Source: Cryobacterium psychrotolerans (lineage in GTDB: Bacteria > Actinomycetota > Actinomycetes > Actinomycetales > Microbacteriaceae). Taken from it: a DNA stretch of 64,000 bases. Position 1 is the first letter of the stretch. Every line of letters starts with the position of its first letter. The notes under the pieces are model-generated. The model did not search any database, was not told the origin of the DNA, and was given only the letters and a program-made list of their open reading frames with translations. The stretch covers positions 148,689 through 212,688 of the forward strand of contig NZ_FNFU01000002.1 in the NCBI RefSeq assembly GCF_900101115.1, written 5' to 3'. The translations under genes and the position numbers were made by a program. Shown here in pieces: positions 19,331 to 28,095 of the stretch.

Positions 19331-19783
19331 CTATTCGACCAGGAGTGACACCGTCTCGGCCACGCAGGCGGGCCGGCCAGGCGCATCGATCTCTATCCGG
19401 TGGCGAATGACGGCCTGGTGGCCCCGTTCCGACCCGGTCACGGACAGGAGCGTGAGCCGGTCGCGCACCCGGGAGCCCACCGGAACGGGGTTCGGGAACC
19501 TCACCTTGTTGAGCCCGTAGTTCACGACCATCCGCAGTCCGGCGACCTGGTACACCTGCTTCGCCAGAAACGGAATCATGGAGAGCGTCAGGTACCCGTG
19601 AGCCACCGTCAGGCCGAACGGTCCGGCGGCGGCCGCAACGGGATCAACGTGAATCCACTGTTGGTCGCCGGTTGCATCGGCGAAAGCCTGCACCTGGTCT
19701 TGTGTCACGGTGTGCCACTCGCTGACGCCGAGCTCCTCGCCGACGAGCGCGGTGAGCTGGGTGAGGCCGTGAATTTCGCGCAC
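19331..19783 (-). CDS. MaoC-family (R)-enoyl-CoA hydratase
   Basis: The 150-residue hot-dog protein has the hydratase-2 motif FADATGDQQWIHVDPVAAAAGPFGLTVAHGYLTLS, with the catalytic Asp and His at about residues 36 and 41. It hydrates trans-2-enoyl-CoA to the (R)-3-hydroxyacyl-CoA. It is the third gene of a minus-strand unit (dehydrogenase, TctC, hydratase), starting three bases after the TctC stop with a GTG codon. In this setting it should hydrate the enoyl-CoA made by the neighbouring dehydrogenases. Its (R)-stereochemistry fits the FabG/PhaB-like SDR at 26015-26791 better than a classical (S)-specific enzyme. Confidence 0.85.
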   Translation of the reverse strand: MREIHGLTQLTALVGEELGVSEWHTVTQDQVQAFADATGDQQWIHVDPVAAAAGPFGLTVAHGYLTLSMIPFLAKQVYQVAGLRMVVNYGLNKVRFPNPVPVGSRVRDRLTLLSVTGSERGHQAVIRHRIEIDAPGRPACVAETVSLLVE

Positions 19784-19786
19784 GGG

Positions 19787-20770
19787 TCAGCGCTCCAGGA
19801 TCGGTCGGTACAGGGCCTGGATCTCGGCCAGGCTCTCGCCGAGGGCCGCCCCGTCACGGAACTCCTCCGGTACGAGGTTCTCCCCGAGCTGTTCGAGCAC
19901 GGCGGAGTCGGTCATGCAGGCCTCGAGGGCGCTCTCGAGATCCTCAATGATGGGCGTCGGCAGGTCTTTCGGAGCGAACAACCCGAAAACGGATGTCGCA
20001 TTGACGAGGTCGGTGTAGCCGAGCTCGGTCAGCGTCGGCAGCTCTGGGAGCCAGCGCAATCGCTCGGAGGTTGTCGCGGCCAGCGGACGGAACGTTCCCT
20101 CGTCGATGCGTGAATTGACGTCGGGGTGATCGTTGATGAACAACGCGTCGACGTGTCCGCCGAGCAGGCTGGTGGTCATCTCCGCATTTCCGGATGCCGG
20201 CACGGCCACAACGTCGACTCCGTACTCGTTCCTGAGGCGCTGCAGTTCAATCGCGGCCGGGCTGGTCGCTCCGGGCACGCCGACCGTGAGTGTTCCGGGG
20301 TGCTTCTCCGCAGCGGCGAAGAACTCCTTCGCACTCTCGTAGGGGGACTCGTCTCCCACGACGATGAGGGTGGGGTTCTCCGCCATGACGCCGAGCGGGG
20401 TGAAGTCGTCCAGCGAATAGGCCAGCTCGTTGACGAGTGGGGTCATCACGAGCGTGCCCGCCGTTCCGAGGCCGAGGGTGTGGCCGTCGGGCTTTGCGCT
20501 CGCCAGTTCCTGCATTGCCACTGCTCCGCTGCCTCCCGCCTTGTTCTCCACCACGAAGGTCTGGCCGAGGCTGTCGCCGAGGCAGGACGAGAGGGCCCGC
20601 GCCGTGAGGTCGGAGGGGCCGCCGGCCGCGTACGGCATCAGCACCGTGACGGCCTTCGACGGGTAGTTGGCCGTGGTGCCGCCGGCCGCGCCGGCCAGGC
20701 ACCCGGACAGCACGAGCGACAGCCCGACGGCTGCTGCGGGAACCACGAGGTATTTGCGAGTCTCCTTCAT
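19787..20770 (-). CDS. TctC-family solute-binding lipoprotein (orphan copy)
   Basis: The 327-residue lipoprotein has a signal peptide with lipobox LSGC (Cys24). The mature part shows the TctC/Bug fold: YPSKAVTVLMPYAAGGPSD, VVENKAGGSGAVAMQELASAKPDG and the GNAEMTTSLLGGHVDALFINDHPDV segment. It would capture a carboxylate outside the membrane for a tripartite tricarboxylate transporter. No permease lies in its own operon; the nearest TctBA pair is at 29094-31155, beside a paralogue with extended near-identical motifs. It lies between an acyl-CoA dehydrogenase and the MaoC gene. It may deliver a second substrate to the shared permease or act as a sensor. Confidence 0.87.
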   Translation of the reverse strand: MKETRKYLVVPAAAVGLSLVLSGCLAGAAGGTTANYPSKAVTVLMPYAAGGPSDLTARALSSCLGDSLGQTFVVENKAGGSGAVAMQELASAKPDGHTLGLGTAGTLVMTPLVNELAYSLDDFTPLGVMAENPTLIVVGDESPYESAKEFFAAAEKHPGTLTVGVPGATSPAAIELQRLRNEYGVDVVAVPASGNAEMTTSLLGGHVDALFINDHPDVNSRIDEGTFRPLAATTSERLRWLPELPTLTELGYTDLVNATSVFGLFAPKDLPTPIIEDLESALEACMTDSAVLEQLGENLVPEEFRDGAALGESLAEIQALYRPILER

Positions 20771-20783
20771 GATCGCTGCCCGC

Positions 20784-21950
20784 CTACCGGAATGCCGGAA
20801 TGCCGGTGATGTGGCTGCCGAGAATGAGGGTGTGCACCTCGTCGGTGCCCTCGTAGGTGCGCACGGACTCCAGGTTGTTCGCGTGGCGCAGCGGCGAGTA
20901 GTCCAGCGTGATGCCGTTGCCACCGAGGATGGAGCGGGCCTCCCGGCAGACGTCGAGGGCCTCACGCACGTTGTTGAGCTTGCCCAAGGAAATCTGCACC
21001 GGCTCGAGGACGCCGGCGTCCTTCATGCGGCCGGTGTGGATGGCGAGCAGGGTGCCCTTCTGGATCTCAAGCAGCATGTTCACGAGCTTGAGCTGCGTGA
21101 TCTGGTACGCGGCGAGGGGCTTGTCGAACTGAAGGCGGTCAAGGGAATAGGCCAGCGCCACCTCGTAGCTGTCCCTGGCCGCGCCCATCGCGCCCCAGAT
21201 GATGCCGTAGCGGGCCTCATTCAGGCAAGCGAACGGTCCTCTTAGTCCCCGGGCGCCCGGCAGCAGGGCGGCGTCCGGAAGGCGAACATCCTCGAGCAGA
21301 ATGTCGCATTGGATGGAGGCGCGCATCGAGAGCTTCGACTCGATTGGGGTGGCCGTGAAGCCCGGAGCGTCGGTGGGCACTATGAAACCGCGCACGCCGT
21401 CTTCCGTCATCGCCCAGATGATTGCGATGTCGGCAACGGAGGCGAGGCCGATCCACCGCTTGGAGCCGGCGAGTATCCAGCCGCCGTCCCCATCACGGCG
21501 GGCGGTCGTGGCCATGCTCGACGGGTCGGAGCCTGCGGTCGGCTCGGTGAGTCCGAAGCATCCGATCAGCCGGCCGGCCGCCATCTCGGGCAGGAACCGG
21601 GTCTTCTGCTCCTCGGAGCCCCACTTGTGGATGCTGCTCATGGCGAGGGACCCCTGCACGCTCACGAAGGTGCGCAGGCCGGAGTCCCCGGCTTCGAGTT
21701 CCATGGCGGCGAGGCCGTATTCCACGCTTGACCGGCCCGGGCAGCCGTAGCCCGTCAGGTGCATGCCGAGGAGCCCGAGCGCTCCCATTTGCTGCACGAT
21801 GTCGAGCGGAAAGTGCGCCGATTCGTACCAGTCCGAGATGTGCGGCTTGATGCTGTCCTGCACGAAGCGTCGAACCGTGTCACGCAGTTCGAGTTCCGCT
21901 GCGCTCAGCAGCCCATCGAGGTTCAGGACATCCGAGGTGGTCGCGGGCAT
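20784..21950 (-). CDS. Glutaryl-CoA dehydrogenase-like acyl-CoA dehydrogenase
   Basis: The 388-residue FAD enzyme has the complete acyl-CoA dehydrogenase fold: CFGLTEPTAGSDPSS, KRWIG, ARYGIIWGAMGAA, ILGGNG, and catalytic Glu367 in TYEGTDEVHTLILG. It aligns best with glutaryl-CoA dehydrogenase. Arg93 in DSGLRTFVSVQGSL sits where the human enzyme places the arginine that binds the substrate carboxylate, while the following Ser is Thr here. It may oxidise a dicarboxyl-CoA, possibly with decarboxylation. The ATG has an AAAGGAG site eight bases upstream. It opens a unit with TctC and MaoC genes behind a promoter matching those of the divergent operons. Confidence 0.85.
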   Translation of the reverse strand: MPATTSDVLNLDGLLSAAELELRDTVRRFVQDSIKPHISDWYESAHFPLDIVQQMGALGLLGMHLTGYGCPGRSSVEYGLAAMELEAGDSGLRTFVSVQGSLAMSSIHKWGSEEQKTRFLPEMAAGRLIGCFGLTEPTAGSDPSSMATTARRDGDGGWILAGSKRWIGLASVADIAIIWAMTEDGVRGFIVPTDAPGFTATPIESKLSMRASIQCDILLEDVRLPDAALLPGARGLRGPFACLNEARYGIIWGAMGAARDSYEVALAYSLDRLQFDKPLAAYQITQLKLVNMLLEIQKGTLLAIHTGRMKDAGVLEPVQISLGKLNNVREALDVCREARSILGGNGITLDYSPLRHANNLESVRTYEGTDEVHTLILGSHITGIPAFR

Positions 21951-22003
21951 ATGAGTGGCTCCTTTGCCGGGTTGGCGCGCTGGGTGACCAGCTGCACGGT
22001 ATC

Positions 22004-22060
22004 GACTGTGCCAGCAAATCTATTTTCGATCCAATACCAAATCCCTCGGCAATTTGTTCT
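22004..22060 (-). promoter_or_regulatory. Promoter P3 of the island, third copy of the shared architecture
   Basis: On the minus strand TATTGGA (22036-22030) is followed 27 bases later, start to start, by ACAGT (22009-22005), the same spacing as in P1 and P2. A CAAAT/ATTTG inverted repeat (22056-22052 and 22042-22038) lies where P1 has its TATCAAT/ATTGATA repeat. It precedes the dehydrogenase-TctC-MaoC unit. Confidence 0.6.
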
Positions 22061-22987
22061 CTATTCGGTATGAATCGCGGCACCAGGCGCCACCGCGGGT
22101 GTCGGGAGCACTCGTTCCGAGAGCCTCAAAACCTCCCGCAGCGCGGGGCTGTCATTGTCGCTGCGCCACACGAGCTGCAGCAGGATGGGCTCCGTGTCGT
22201 CCTCGAGCGGGAGGAAGATCACGCCGGGATAGTAGACGTTCTCGGCCACGGTGGAGACGGTGAGCGCAATGCCGATCTCGGCGGCGACGAGTGAGACCAG
22301 GGTCCACGTGTCGGGAGCGACCTGCACGATGGAGGGCACGAAGCCGGCCGTGCTTGCCAATCGAAACAGGTGGTCACGCAGGATCGCTCCGGGGTCCTGC
22401 GGGAGAGTCACGAAGGGTTCACCGACGAGATCGGCCATGGAGACCGATTTCCGATCGGCGAGCGGATGACTGGAGTGGATCGCGATAACCAGGTTTTCGT
22501 AGGCGATCACGCGGTGCTCGATTCCCGCCGGGATGAAGTTCCACCGCCCCAGGCCGATCTCCATCTCCTTGTTGATCACCTTGTCGAGGGCCGGGATCGC
22601 GAAGTTGGAGCTGTAGAGCTCGAAGTCGATTCCCGGATGCGTTTCCCGAACGAGTTTGGCGAGCTTGCCCACCATCACGTGCGAGGAAGCCCCGGCGAAG
22701 GCAACCCGCACCCGTCCCGTCTCGCCCTTGCCTGCCGAAGCCACGGCGATCCCGGCCCGCCGTACGCCGTCGAGGATATCCCTGGCCGGCCGCACGAGTG
22801 CCTCTCCGGCCGGCGTGAGCCGCACGGAGCGAGTGCTGCGCGCGAAGAGCAGCGTTCCCAGTTCGCGCTCCAGGTTCTGGATGGCCCGGCTCAGCGGGGG
22901 TTGCGCGATGAAGAGCTTCTCGGCCGCCCGGCCGAAATGCAGTTCCTCGGCCACCGCCAGGAAGGCTCGAATCTGCTGGATTTCCAT
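22061..22987 (-). CDS. LysR-family regulator of the carboxylate island
   Basis: The 308-residue protein has an N-terminal LysR helix-turn-helix ([20 protein letters not shown] through IQNLERELG, residues 1-60) and an effector-binding domain (residues 90-300) of the CatR/CbbR-like type. ATG 22987 matches the family N-terminus. It has a TTGACA-N18-AATAGT promoter (23023 to 22994) six bases upstream, so the transcript is probably leaderless. It is divergent from the CoA-transferase operon and upstream of the acyl-CoA dehydrogenase unit, the classical place for an activator of both. The 57-base architecture shared by P1, P2 and P3 is its probable target. The likely inducer is the acid or its CoA ester. 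Confidence 0.88.
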   Translation of the reverse strand: MEIQQIRAFLAVAEELHFGRAAEKLFIAQPPLSRAIQNLERELGTLLFARSTRSVRLTPAGEALVRPARDILDGVRRAGIAVASAGKGETGRVRVAFAGASSHVMVGKLAKLVRETHPGIDFELYSSNFAIPALDKVINKEMEIGLGRWNFIPAGIEHRVIAYENLVIAIHSSHPLADRKSVSMADLVGEPFVTLPQDPGAILRDHLFRLASTAGFVPSIVQVAPDTWTLVSLVAAEIGIALTVSTVAENVYYPGVIFLPLEDDTEPILLQLVWRSDNDSPALREVLRLSERVLPTPAVAPGAAIHTE

Positions 22988-22993
22988 GCCTCC

Positions 22994-23023
22994 ACTATTG
23001 CCAAGGGCGCATGAAAGTGTCAA
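22994..23023 (-). promoter_or_regulatory. LysR gene promoter
   Basis: A consensus TTGACA (23023-23018) is separated by 18 bases from AATAGT (22999-22994), which ends six bases before the LysR ATG. Confidence 0.6.
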
Positions 23024-23047
23024 GCACTTATGCATTATTGCTGCTGA

Positions 23048-23104
23048 GGTATCAATCACTGGCGCAATTGATATTGGACGTGCAGTAATCCCCTTGCGAC
23101 AGTG
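23048..23104 (+). promoter_or_regulatory. Promoter P1 of the CoA-transferase operon
   Basis: GGTATCAAT, TATTGGA and TGCGACAGTG occur at offsets 0, 24 and 47. A perfect TATCAAT/ATTGATA inverted repeat (23050-23056, 23067-23073) is a good LysR-type site. The same three words at the same offsets occur at P2. Confidence 0.68.
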
Positions 23105-23135
23105 GAGACACGACAGACGAAGAGGGAGCCATTCA

Positions 23136-24344
23136 ATGGATGAATCTGGCGCAGCAACGAGGCTGCACAGTATTTTCGGTCGACCGGGCAGCGGGCCGCT
23201 GAGCGGCATCGTCGTGGCGGACTTCAGCCGCGTGCTCGCCGGTCCGTACTGCACCATGCTGCTTGCCGACATGGGCGCCACGGTCATCAAGGTGGAGAGC
23301 CCGCAGGGCGACGACACCCGAGGCTGGATTCCGCCGGTGCGCGACGACGAGGCCACCTTCTATCTCTCGGTCAACCGCAACAAGCACTCGATTGTGCTCG
23401 ACCTGAACGATGCGGCCGACCTCGAGGTGGCGCATGAGCTCTCCGCCAGGGCAGACATCCTGGTGGAGAACTTCAAACCCGGCGGACTCGAACGCTTCCT
23501 CCTCGACTACGACTCGGTCATCGCCCGCAATCCCGAGGTGATCTACGCCTCGATCACCGGTTTCGGTACCGGAGCGGGGGCGGGGCTGCCCGGGTATGAC
23601 CTGCTCGTGCAGGCCGTCTCCGGCATGATGAGCCTCACCGGCGGACAGGACACCGAGCCCTACCGCGCGGGTCTGGCCATGTTCGACGTGATCACCGGAC
23701 TCCACGCGGCCATGGGCATCCTGGGCGCCCTGCACCACAAGGACCTCACCGGGAGTGGCCAGCTGGTGGAACTCAACCTGCTCTCCTCCGCGCTCTCCGG
23801 AATGGTCAACCAGTCGGCCGCCTACGTCACGGGCGGCGTCATCCCCACCCGCATGGGCAACGAGCACCCGAGCCTCTACCCGTATGAGCCGATGCCCACC
23901 GGCGACGGCATGCTCATCATCGCCGCGGGCAACAACCCTCAATTCACCAGGTTGTGCATGGCGCTCGATATCGCCGAGACGGCGACGGATGTCCGCTTCA
24001 GTTCGCCGCAGCAACGCAACGCGAACCGCGGCGCGCTGCGTGAGATTCTCCAGCACGAGCTGGCCCGGCGCTCGGCGGCGGAGTGGTTCGAGTTGCTCTC
24101 CGAACTGGGCCTGCCCTGTGCGCCCATCCAGGACGTGAAGGGTGGCATCGAGCTCGCGGAAAAGCTCGGTCTGGAGCCGGTCGTGCTGGCCGGAACCGGG
24201 GATCGCCGCATTCCCACGGTGCGGCATCCGGTGAAGTTCTCCCAGACCCCGGTGACCTACGACCTTGCGCCGCCGCAGCTCAACGAGAGCTCCGCGCTCG
24301 TGCGTTCCTGGCTTGCCACACGCGAGGAGCAACTCGTTGACTGA
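23136..24344 (+). CDS. Class III (CaiB/BaiF) CoA-transferase
   Basis: The 402-residue enzyme moves CoA between acyl groups. It opens with the family block [35 protein letters not shown] and has the catalytic aspartate at residue 155 in [16 protein letters not shown], followed by the TGxxxxYRAGL... segment. ATG 23136 has a GAGGGAGCC site seven bases upstream; the frame is open earlier, but through the promoter. It begins a five-gene operon (transferase, thioesterase, dehydrogenase, SDR, thiolase). It probably activates the imported acid from succinyl-CoA or another acyl-CoA. In some organisms glutarate is activated by such a transferase beside glutaryl-CoA dehydrogenase. Confidence 0.88.
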   Translation: MDESGAATRLHSIFGRPGSGPLSGIVVADFSRVLAGPYCTMLLADMGATVIKVESPQGDDTRGWIPPVRDDEATFYLSVNRNKHSIVLDLNDAADLEVAHELSARADILVENFKPGGLERFLLDYDSVIARNPEVIYASITGFGTGAGAGLPGYDLLVQAVSGMMSLTGGQDTEPYRAGLAMFDVITGLHAAMGILGALHHKDLTGSGQLVELNLLSSALSGMVNQSAAYVTGGVIPTRMGNEHPSLYPYEPMPTGDGMLIIAAGNNPQFTRLCMALDIAETATDVRFSSPQQRNANRGALREILQHELARRSAAEWFELLSELGLPCAPIQDVKGGIELAEKLGLEPVVLAGTGDRRIPTVRHPVKFSQTPVTYDLAPPQLNESSALVRSWLATREEQLVD

Positions 24345-24756
24345 TCCGTTCCGCGCCGCCGTCGGTGTGCGCTGGAGCGACCAGGACCGGAACGGACACG
24401 TCAACAATGCCCGGGTGGCGACGCTGCTCGAGGAAGCCAGGCTGCAGTGGAGGGCGCACGCTATGGCGGATGTCGACAACGTCGACGCCTCAACGGTCGT
24501 GGCGGCGCTGCAGCTCAGCTTTCGCCGTCCGATCGAATTCGGTCCTCCCGTCGAGATCGACGTGTGGGTCTCCCGGGTGGGGTCCAAGTCCTACACCCTG
24601 CACTATTCGGGGGTTCAGGCGGGCCACCCGGTCCTGGACGCCTCGACGGTGATGGTTCCCGTGCGCCCCACCGACGGCGCCGCACGCGTGCTCGAAGCCG
24701 GGGAGCGCCGCTCCCTCGCACGCTGGTTCATCGCCGAAACAGCGCCGCAGCAGTAG
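24337..24756 (+). CDS. Hot-dog acyl-CoA thioesterase
   Basis: The 139-residue protein has the 4-hydroxybenzoyl-CoA/YbgC-type signature [25 protein letters not shown], where the aspartate and the NGHVNN turn form the active site. It hydrolyses acyl-CoA and may release a dead-end ester or recycle CoA in this pathway. The TTG start overlaps the end of the CoA-transferase by eight bases and has a GAGGAG site seven bases upstream; no better start exists within the conserved region. A dehydrogenase gene follows after 17 bases. Confidence 0.8.
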   Translation: MTDPFRAAVGVRWSDQDRNGHVNNARVATLLEEARLQWRAHAMADVDNVDASTVVAALQLSFRRPIEFGPPVEIDVWVSRVGSKSYTLHYSGVQAGHPVLDASTVMVPVRPTDGAARVLEAGERRSLARWFIAETAPQQ

Positions 24757-24773
24757 CCACAGAAAGGCATCAC

Positions 24774-25964
24774 ATGACCACCCGAGAGATCAACAGCGAC
24801 TATTACCTGGTCGACGACTTCCTGAGCGACGAGGAACGGGCCATCCGGCTGAAAGTGCGTGCCTTCGCCGACGCCGAAGTGCTTCCCATCATCAACGACT
24901 ACTGGGACCGGGCCGCGTTCCCCTTCGAACTGGTGCCGAAGATCGCCAGGCTCGGCATCGTGGGCGGCACGATCGAGGGGTACGGATGCCCCGGCATGAG
25001 CCGGCTGGGAGCGGGAATGGTGTCCCTCGAAATGTCCCGCGCCGACGGGTCGATCAATACCTTCATCGGCGTGCAGACCGGCCTCACGATGGGTACCATC
25101 AACATGCTCGGCAGCACGGAGCAAAAACAGCGCTGGCTGCCCGGCCTGGCTGCGCTCGACCTAGTGGGTGCGTTCGGGCTCACGGAGCCGGGGCACGGAT
25201 CCGACTCGGTGGCCCTCGAAACGAGCGCCCGCCGCGATGGCGCGCACTACGTGCTCAACGGAGCCAAACGCTGGATCGGCAATGCCAGCTTTGCCGACGT
25301 CGTCGTCATCTGGGCCCGCGACGAGTCCGACGGGCACGTGAAGGCGTTCGTGATGGAGAAGAACGCAGACGGGTCGTTCCCGGATGGCTACGAAGCGACC
25401 GTCATCACGGGCAAAATCGGCAAGCGGGCGATTCTGCAGCCGGAAATCACGATCACCAACCTTCGCATTCCCGCCGAGAACAAGCTGGTCGAAGGCAATT
25501 CCTTCAAGGACGCCGTTCGAGTGCTCAATTCCACCCGGGGCGGGGCCTCCTGGGAGGCCCTCGGGCACGGCATCGCCGCCTACGAGGCCGCCGTGACGTA
25601 TGCCCGTGACCGGGTGCAGTTCGGCAAGCCCATCGCGAGCTACCAACTCGTGCAGAACAAGCTCGCCAACATGCTTGCCGAACTCACCGCGATGCACCTG
25701 ATCTGCTTTCGCCTGGCCGCCCTGTCCGACCAGGGCAAGATGACCGGCGCCATGGCTTCCGTCGCCAAAATGCACACCGCCCAGAAGGGGCGCTGGATCT
25801 GCCAGGAGGCCCGCGACATCCTCGGCGGCAATGGGTTGCTGCTGGAGAACCACGTGGCCAGGCACCTCACCGACATGGAGGTCGTGCACACCTACGAGGG
25901 CACGGACTCCATCCAATCGCTGCTGATCGGCCGCGACATCACCGGAATTTCCGCGTTCGCGTGA
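24774..25964 (+). CDS. Acyl-CoA dehydrogenase of the GCDH clade lacking the carboxylate-binding arginine
   Basis: The 396-residue FAD enzyme has AFGLTEPGHGSDS, KRWIGNASFADVVVIWAR, ILGGNG and catalytic Glu375 in TYEGTDSIQSLLIG. It belongs to the same clade as the minus-strand dehydrogenase, but Asn95 (DGSINTFIGVQTGL) replaces the arginine that binds a distal carboxylate in glutaryl-CoA dehydrogenase. It should therefore prefer a monocarboxyl or differently shaped substrate, as in plant ACX4-like short-chain enzymes. The ATG follows an AGAAAGG site. It is the third gene of the CoA-transferase operon. Confidence 0.87.
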   Translation: MTTREINSDYYLVDDFLSDEERAIRLKVRAFADAEVLPIINDYWDRAAFPFELVPKIARLGIVGGTIEGYGCPGMSRLGAGMVSLEMSRADGSINTFIGVQTGLTMGTINMLGSTEQKQRWLPGLAALDLVGAFGLTEPGHGSDSVALETSARRDGAHYVLNGAKRWIGNASFADVVVIWARDESDGHVKAFVMEKNADGSFPDGYEATVITGKIGKRAILQPEITITNLRIPAENKLVEGNSFKDAVRVLNSTRGGASWEALGHGIAAYEAAVTYARDRVQFGKPIASYQLVQNKLANMLAELTAMHLICFRLAALSDQGKMTGAMASVAKMHTAQKGRWICQEARDILGGNGLLLENHVARHLTDMEVVHTYEGTDSIQSLLIGRDITGISAFA

Positions 25965-26014
25965 GCCCGCGGCCCGCGACCACACAACCAGAACGAATGA
26001 TCAAGGGAGATTCA

Positions 26015-26791
26015 ATGAACAGGCTGAGCAACAGGGTCGCCGTGATCACCGGCGGAGCCCAGGGCATCGGTGCGGCCACGGCCTTGCGCCTGGCGGCAGA
26101 AGGCGCGCAGGTGGCCATCCTCGACCTCAACGGGGACCGCGCGGCGGCCACGGCCGAGGAGATCTCCTCGACTGACGCGGTCGTCGCGGCCGGCGGGTCT
26201 GCCCGCGGCCTCGTCTGCGACGTCACCGACGAGCTCAGGGTTTCCGAGGCGTTCGACGAGGTGTTCGCAACGGCTGGCCGCCTCGACATCCTCGTGAACA
26301 ACGCCGGGATCACGCGCGACAACCTCTTCTTCAAAATGGGGCGTGCCGACTGGGACTCTGTGCTCGTGACCAACCTCACGAGCGCGTTCCTGTGCGCCCA
26401 GGCGGCCCAGAGATTCATGGTGCCGGCGCGGTACGGCAAGATCGTGAGCCTGAGCAGCCGCTCGGCCCTCGGCAACAGGGGGCAGGCGAACTATGCGGCG
26501 GCCAAGGCGGCGATCCAGGGTCTGACTGCCACCCTCGCGCTCGAGCTCGGCCCGTTCAACATCACCGTGAATGCCGTGGCACCCGGCTATATCGCCACGG
26601 CCATGACGGCGGCCACGGCCGAGCGGGTGGGAAGCACCACGGAGGACCACCAGCAGGTGGTCGCCGACCGCACCCCGCTCGGCCGGGTGGGCGCTGCAGA
26701 GGAGGTCGCCGCCGCGATCGCCTTCTTCGCGAGCGACGATTCCTCCTACGTCTCCGGCCAGACCCTCTACATCAACGGCGGTGCGCGCTGA
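26015..26791 (+). CDS. FabG/PhaB-like 3-hydroxyacyl-CoA dehydrogenase (SDR)
   Basis: The 258-residue NAD(P)H enzyme has TGGAQGIG at residues 12-19, NNAGITRDNLFFKM, catalytic Ser in SLSSRSALG, Tyr and Lys in YAAAK, and PGYIATAM. The NNAGITRD block is typical of (R)-specific 3-oxoacyl reductases. In this operon it should oxidise (R)-3-hydroxyacyl-CoA made by the MaoC hydratase to the 3-oxoacyl-CoA used by the next enzyme. ATG 26015 is five bases after GGGAGA. Its TGA overlaps the thiolase ATG by one base, so the two are coupled. Confidence 0.88.
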   Translation: MNRLSNRVAVITGGAQGIGAATALRLAAEGAQVAILDLNGDRAAATAEEISSTDAVVAAGGSARGLVCDVTDELRVSEAFDEVFATAGRLDILVNNAGITRDNLFFKMGRADWDSVLVTNLTSAFLCAQAAQRFMVPARYGKIVSLSSRSALGNRGQANYAAAKAAIQGLTATLALELGPFNITVNAVAPGYIATAMTAATAERVGSTTEDHQQVVADRTPLGRVGAAEEVAAAIAFFASDDSSYVSGQTLYINGGAR

Positions 26792-27969
26792 TGGCCGAGG
26801 CGTTTCTCGTGGGCGGGGTGCGCACCCCCGTGGGTCGTTATGGCGGAGCCCTGTCGGGCATCCGACCCGATGACCTGGCGGCGCTGGTTCTCGGCGAGCT
26901 CGTGCAGCGCACCGGCATCGATCCGGCCGCCATTGACGAGGTGATCCTCGGCAACGCCAACCAGTCCGGCGAAGACAGCCGCAATGTGGCGCGCCTCGCG
27001 AGCCTGCTGGCCGGCTTTCCCGACGAGATCCCCGGGCTCACGGTCAACCGTCTGTGTGCCTCCGGCCTGAGCGCCATCATCCTGGCCTCCCAGATGATCA
27101 AGAGCGGCGCCGCCGACATCGTCGTGGCCGGCGGCGTGGAATCCATGTCCAGGGCTCCCTGGGTGCTCGCTAAACCCGAGAAGGCATTCGGGCGCCCGGG
27201 CGAGATCGCCGACACGAGCATCGGAGCACGTTTCATCAACCCCAGATTTCCGTCCACCAGCACCCTGTCGATGCCCGAGACGGCCGAGGAACTCGCGGGG
27301 GTCGACAAGATCTCGCGCGACGACGCGGATGCCTTTTCCCTGGGCTCGCATGAGCGTTCTCTCGCTGCCATCGACGGCGGCCGCTTCGCGGCCGAAATCG
27401 TTGCGGTGGCCACGAAAGGGGGTCTCGTGGAGCACGACGAGGGTCCGAGGCGCGAAACCACCCTCGAGGCGCTGGCGGGCCTGCGCTCGGTCGTGAGGCC
27501 CGGCGGGATCGTCACGGCGGGCAACTCCAGCACGCTCAACGACGGCGCCTCCGCCGTAATCGTGGCCAGCGGCCGGGCCATCGAACGACTGGGCCTGCAG
27601 CCACGGGCACGCATCGTCGACGGGGCGTCGGCCGGGGTGCCCCCGCGGATCATGGGCATCGGCCCCGTACCGGCCACCCGCAAGGTGCTCGGCCGCGCGG
27701 GGTGGTCGGTTGGGGACGTGGGGGCGATCGAGCTGAACGAGGCGTTTGCGGTGCAGGCGCTTGCCTGCATCCGCCGCCTCGGGCTCGACCCGCAGATCGT
27801 GAACAGGGACGGCGGGGCAATCGCTCTCGGGCATCCGCTCGGCTCATCGGGCTCGCGCATCGCCATCACCCTGATGGGCCGCATGGAGCGCGAGGGTGCC
27901 CGCCGGGGCCTGGCAACGATGTGCGTGGGGCTCGGCCAGGGCACGGCGATGCTGCTCGAACGGGTCTGA
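26791..27969 (+). CDS. Acetyl-CoA acyltransferase (thiolase)
   Basis: The 392-residue enzyme cleaves 3-oxoacyl-CoA with CoA to acetyl-CoA and a shortened acyl-CoA. Catalytic Cys89 lies in VNRLCASGLSA, the second motif is NEAFAVQALA, His in GHPLGSSGSR, and the second Cys in MCVGLGQGTAM. The sequence style resembles acetyl-CoA acetyltransferase and 3-oxoadipyl-CoA thiolase; I cannot separate the two. It is translationally coupled to the SDR (TGATG) and closes the catabolic operon. The following 126-base gap holds promoter P2 of the transporter. Confidence 0.9.
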   Translation: MAEAFLVGGVRTPVGRYGGALSGIRPDDLAALVLGELVQRTGIDPAAIDEVILGNANQSGEDSRNVARLASLLAGFPDEIPGLTVNRLCASGLSAIILASQMIKSGAADIVVAGGVESMSRAPWVLAKPEKAFGRPGEIADTSIGARFINPRFPSTSTLSMPETAEELAGVDKISRDDADAFSLGSHERSLAAIDGGRFAAEIVAVATKGGLVEHDEGPRRETTLEALAGLRSVVRPGGIVTAGNSSTLNDGASAVIVASGRAIERLGLQPRARIVDGASAGVPPRIMGIGPVPATRKVLGRAGWSVGDVGAIELNEAFAVQALACIRRLGLDPQIVNRDGGAIALGHPLGSSGSRIAITLMGRMEREGARRGLATMCVGLGQGTAMLLERV

Positions 27970-27995
27970 GCCGCCCGCCGCTTTCATGTGGCTGG

Positions 27996-28052
27996 GGTAT
28001 CAATACGCCCGCGAAATAGTATTGGAGATGTAATTAAGTTTCTGCGACAGTG
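27996..28052 (+). promoter_or_regulatory. Promoter P2 of the TctCBA transporter
   Basis: GGTATCAAT, TATTGGA and TGCGACAGTG occur at offsets 0, 24 and 47, exactly as in P1. By my count 34 of 57 positions match without a gap. It also has its own CAATAC/GTATTG inverted repeat. It precedes TctC by about 44 bases. Confidence 0.68.
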
Positions 28053-28095
28053 AAATGGGCTGGTGAGAATCACCCCACCATGAGGCGCAAAACAG

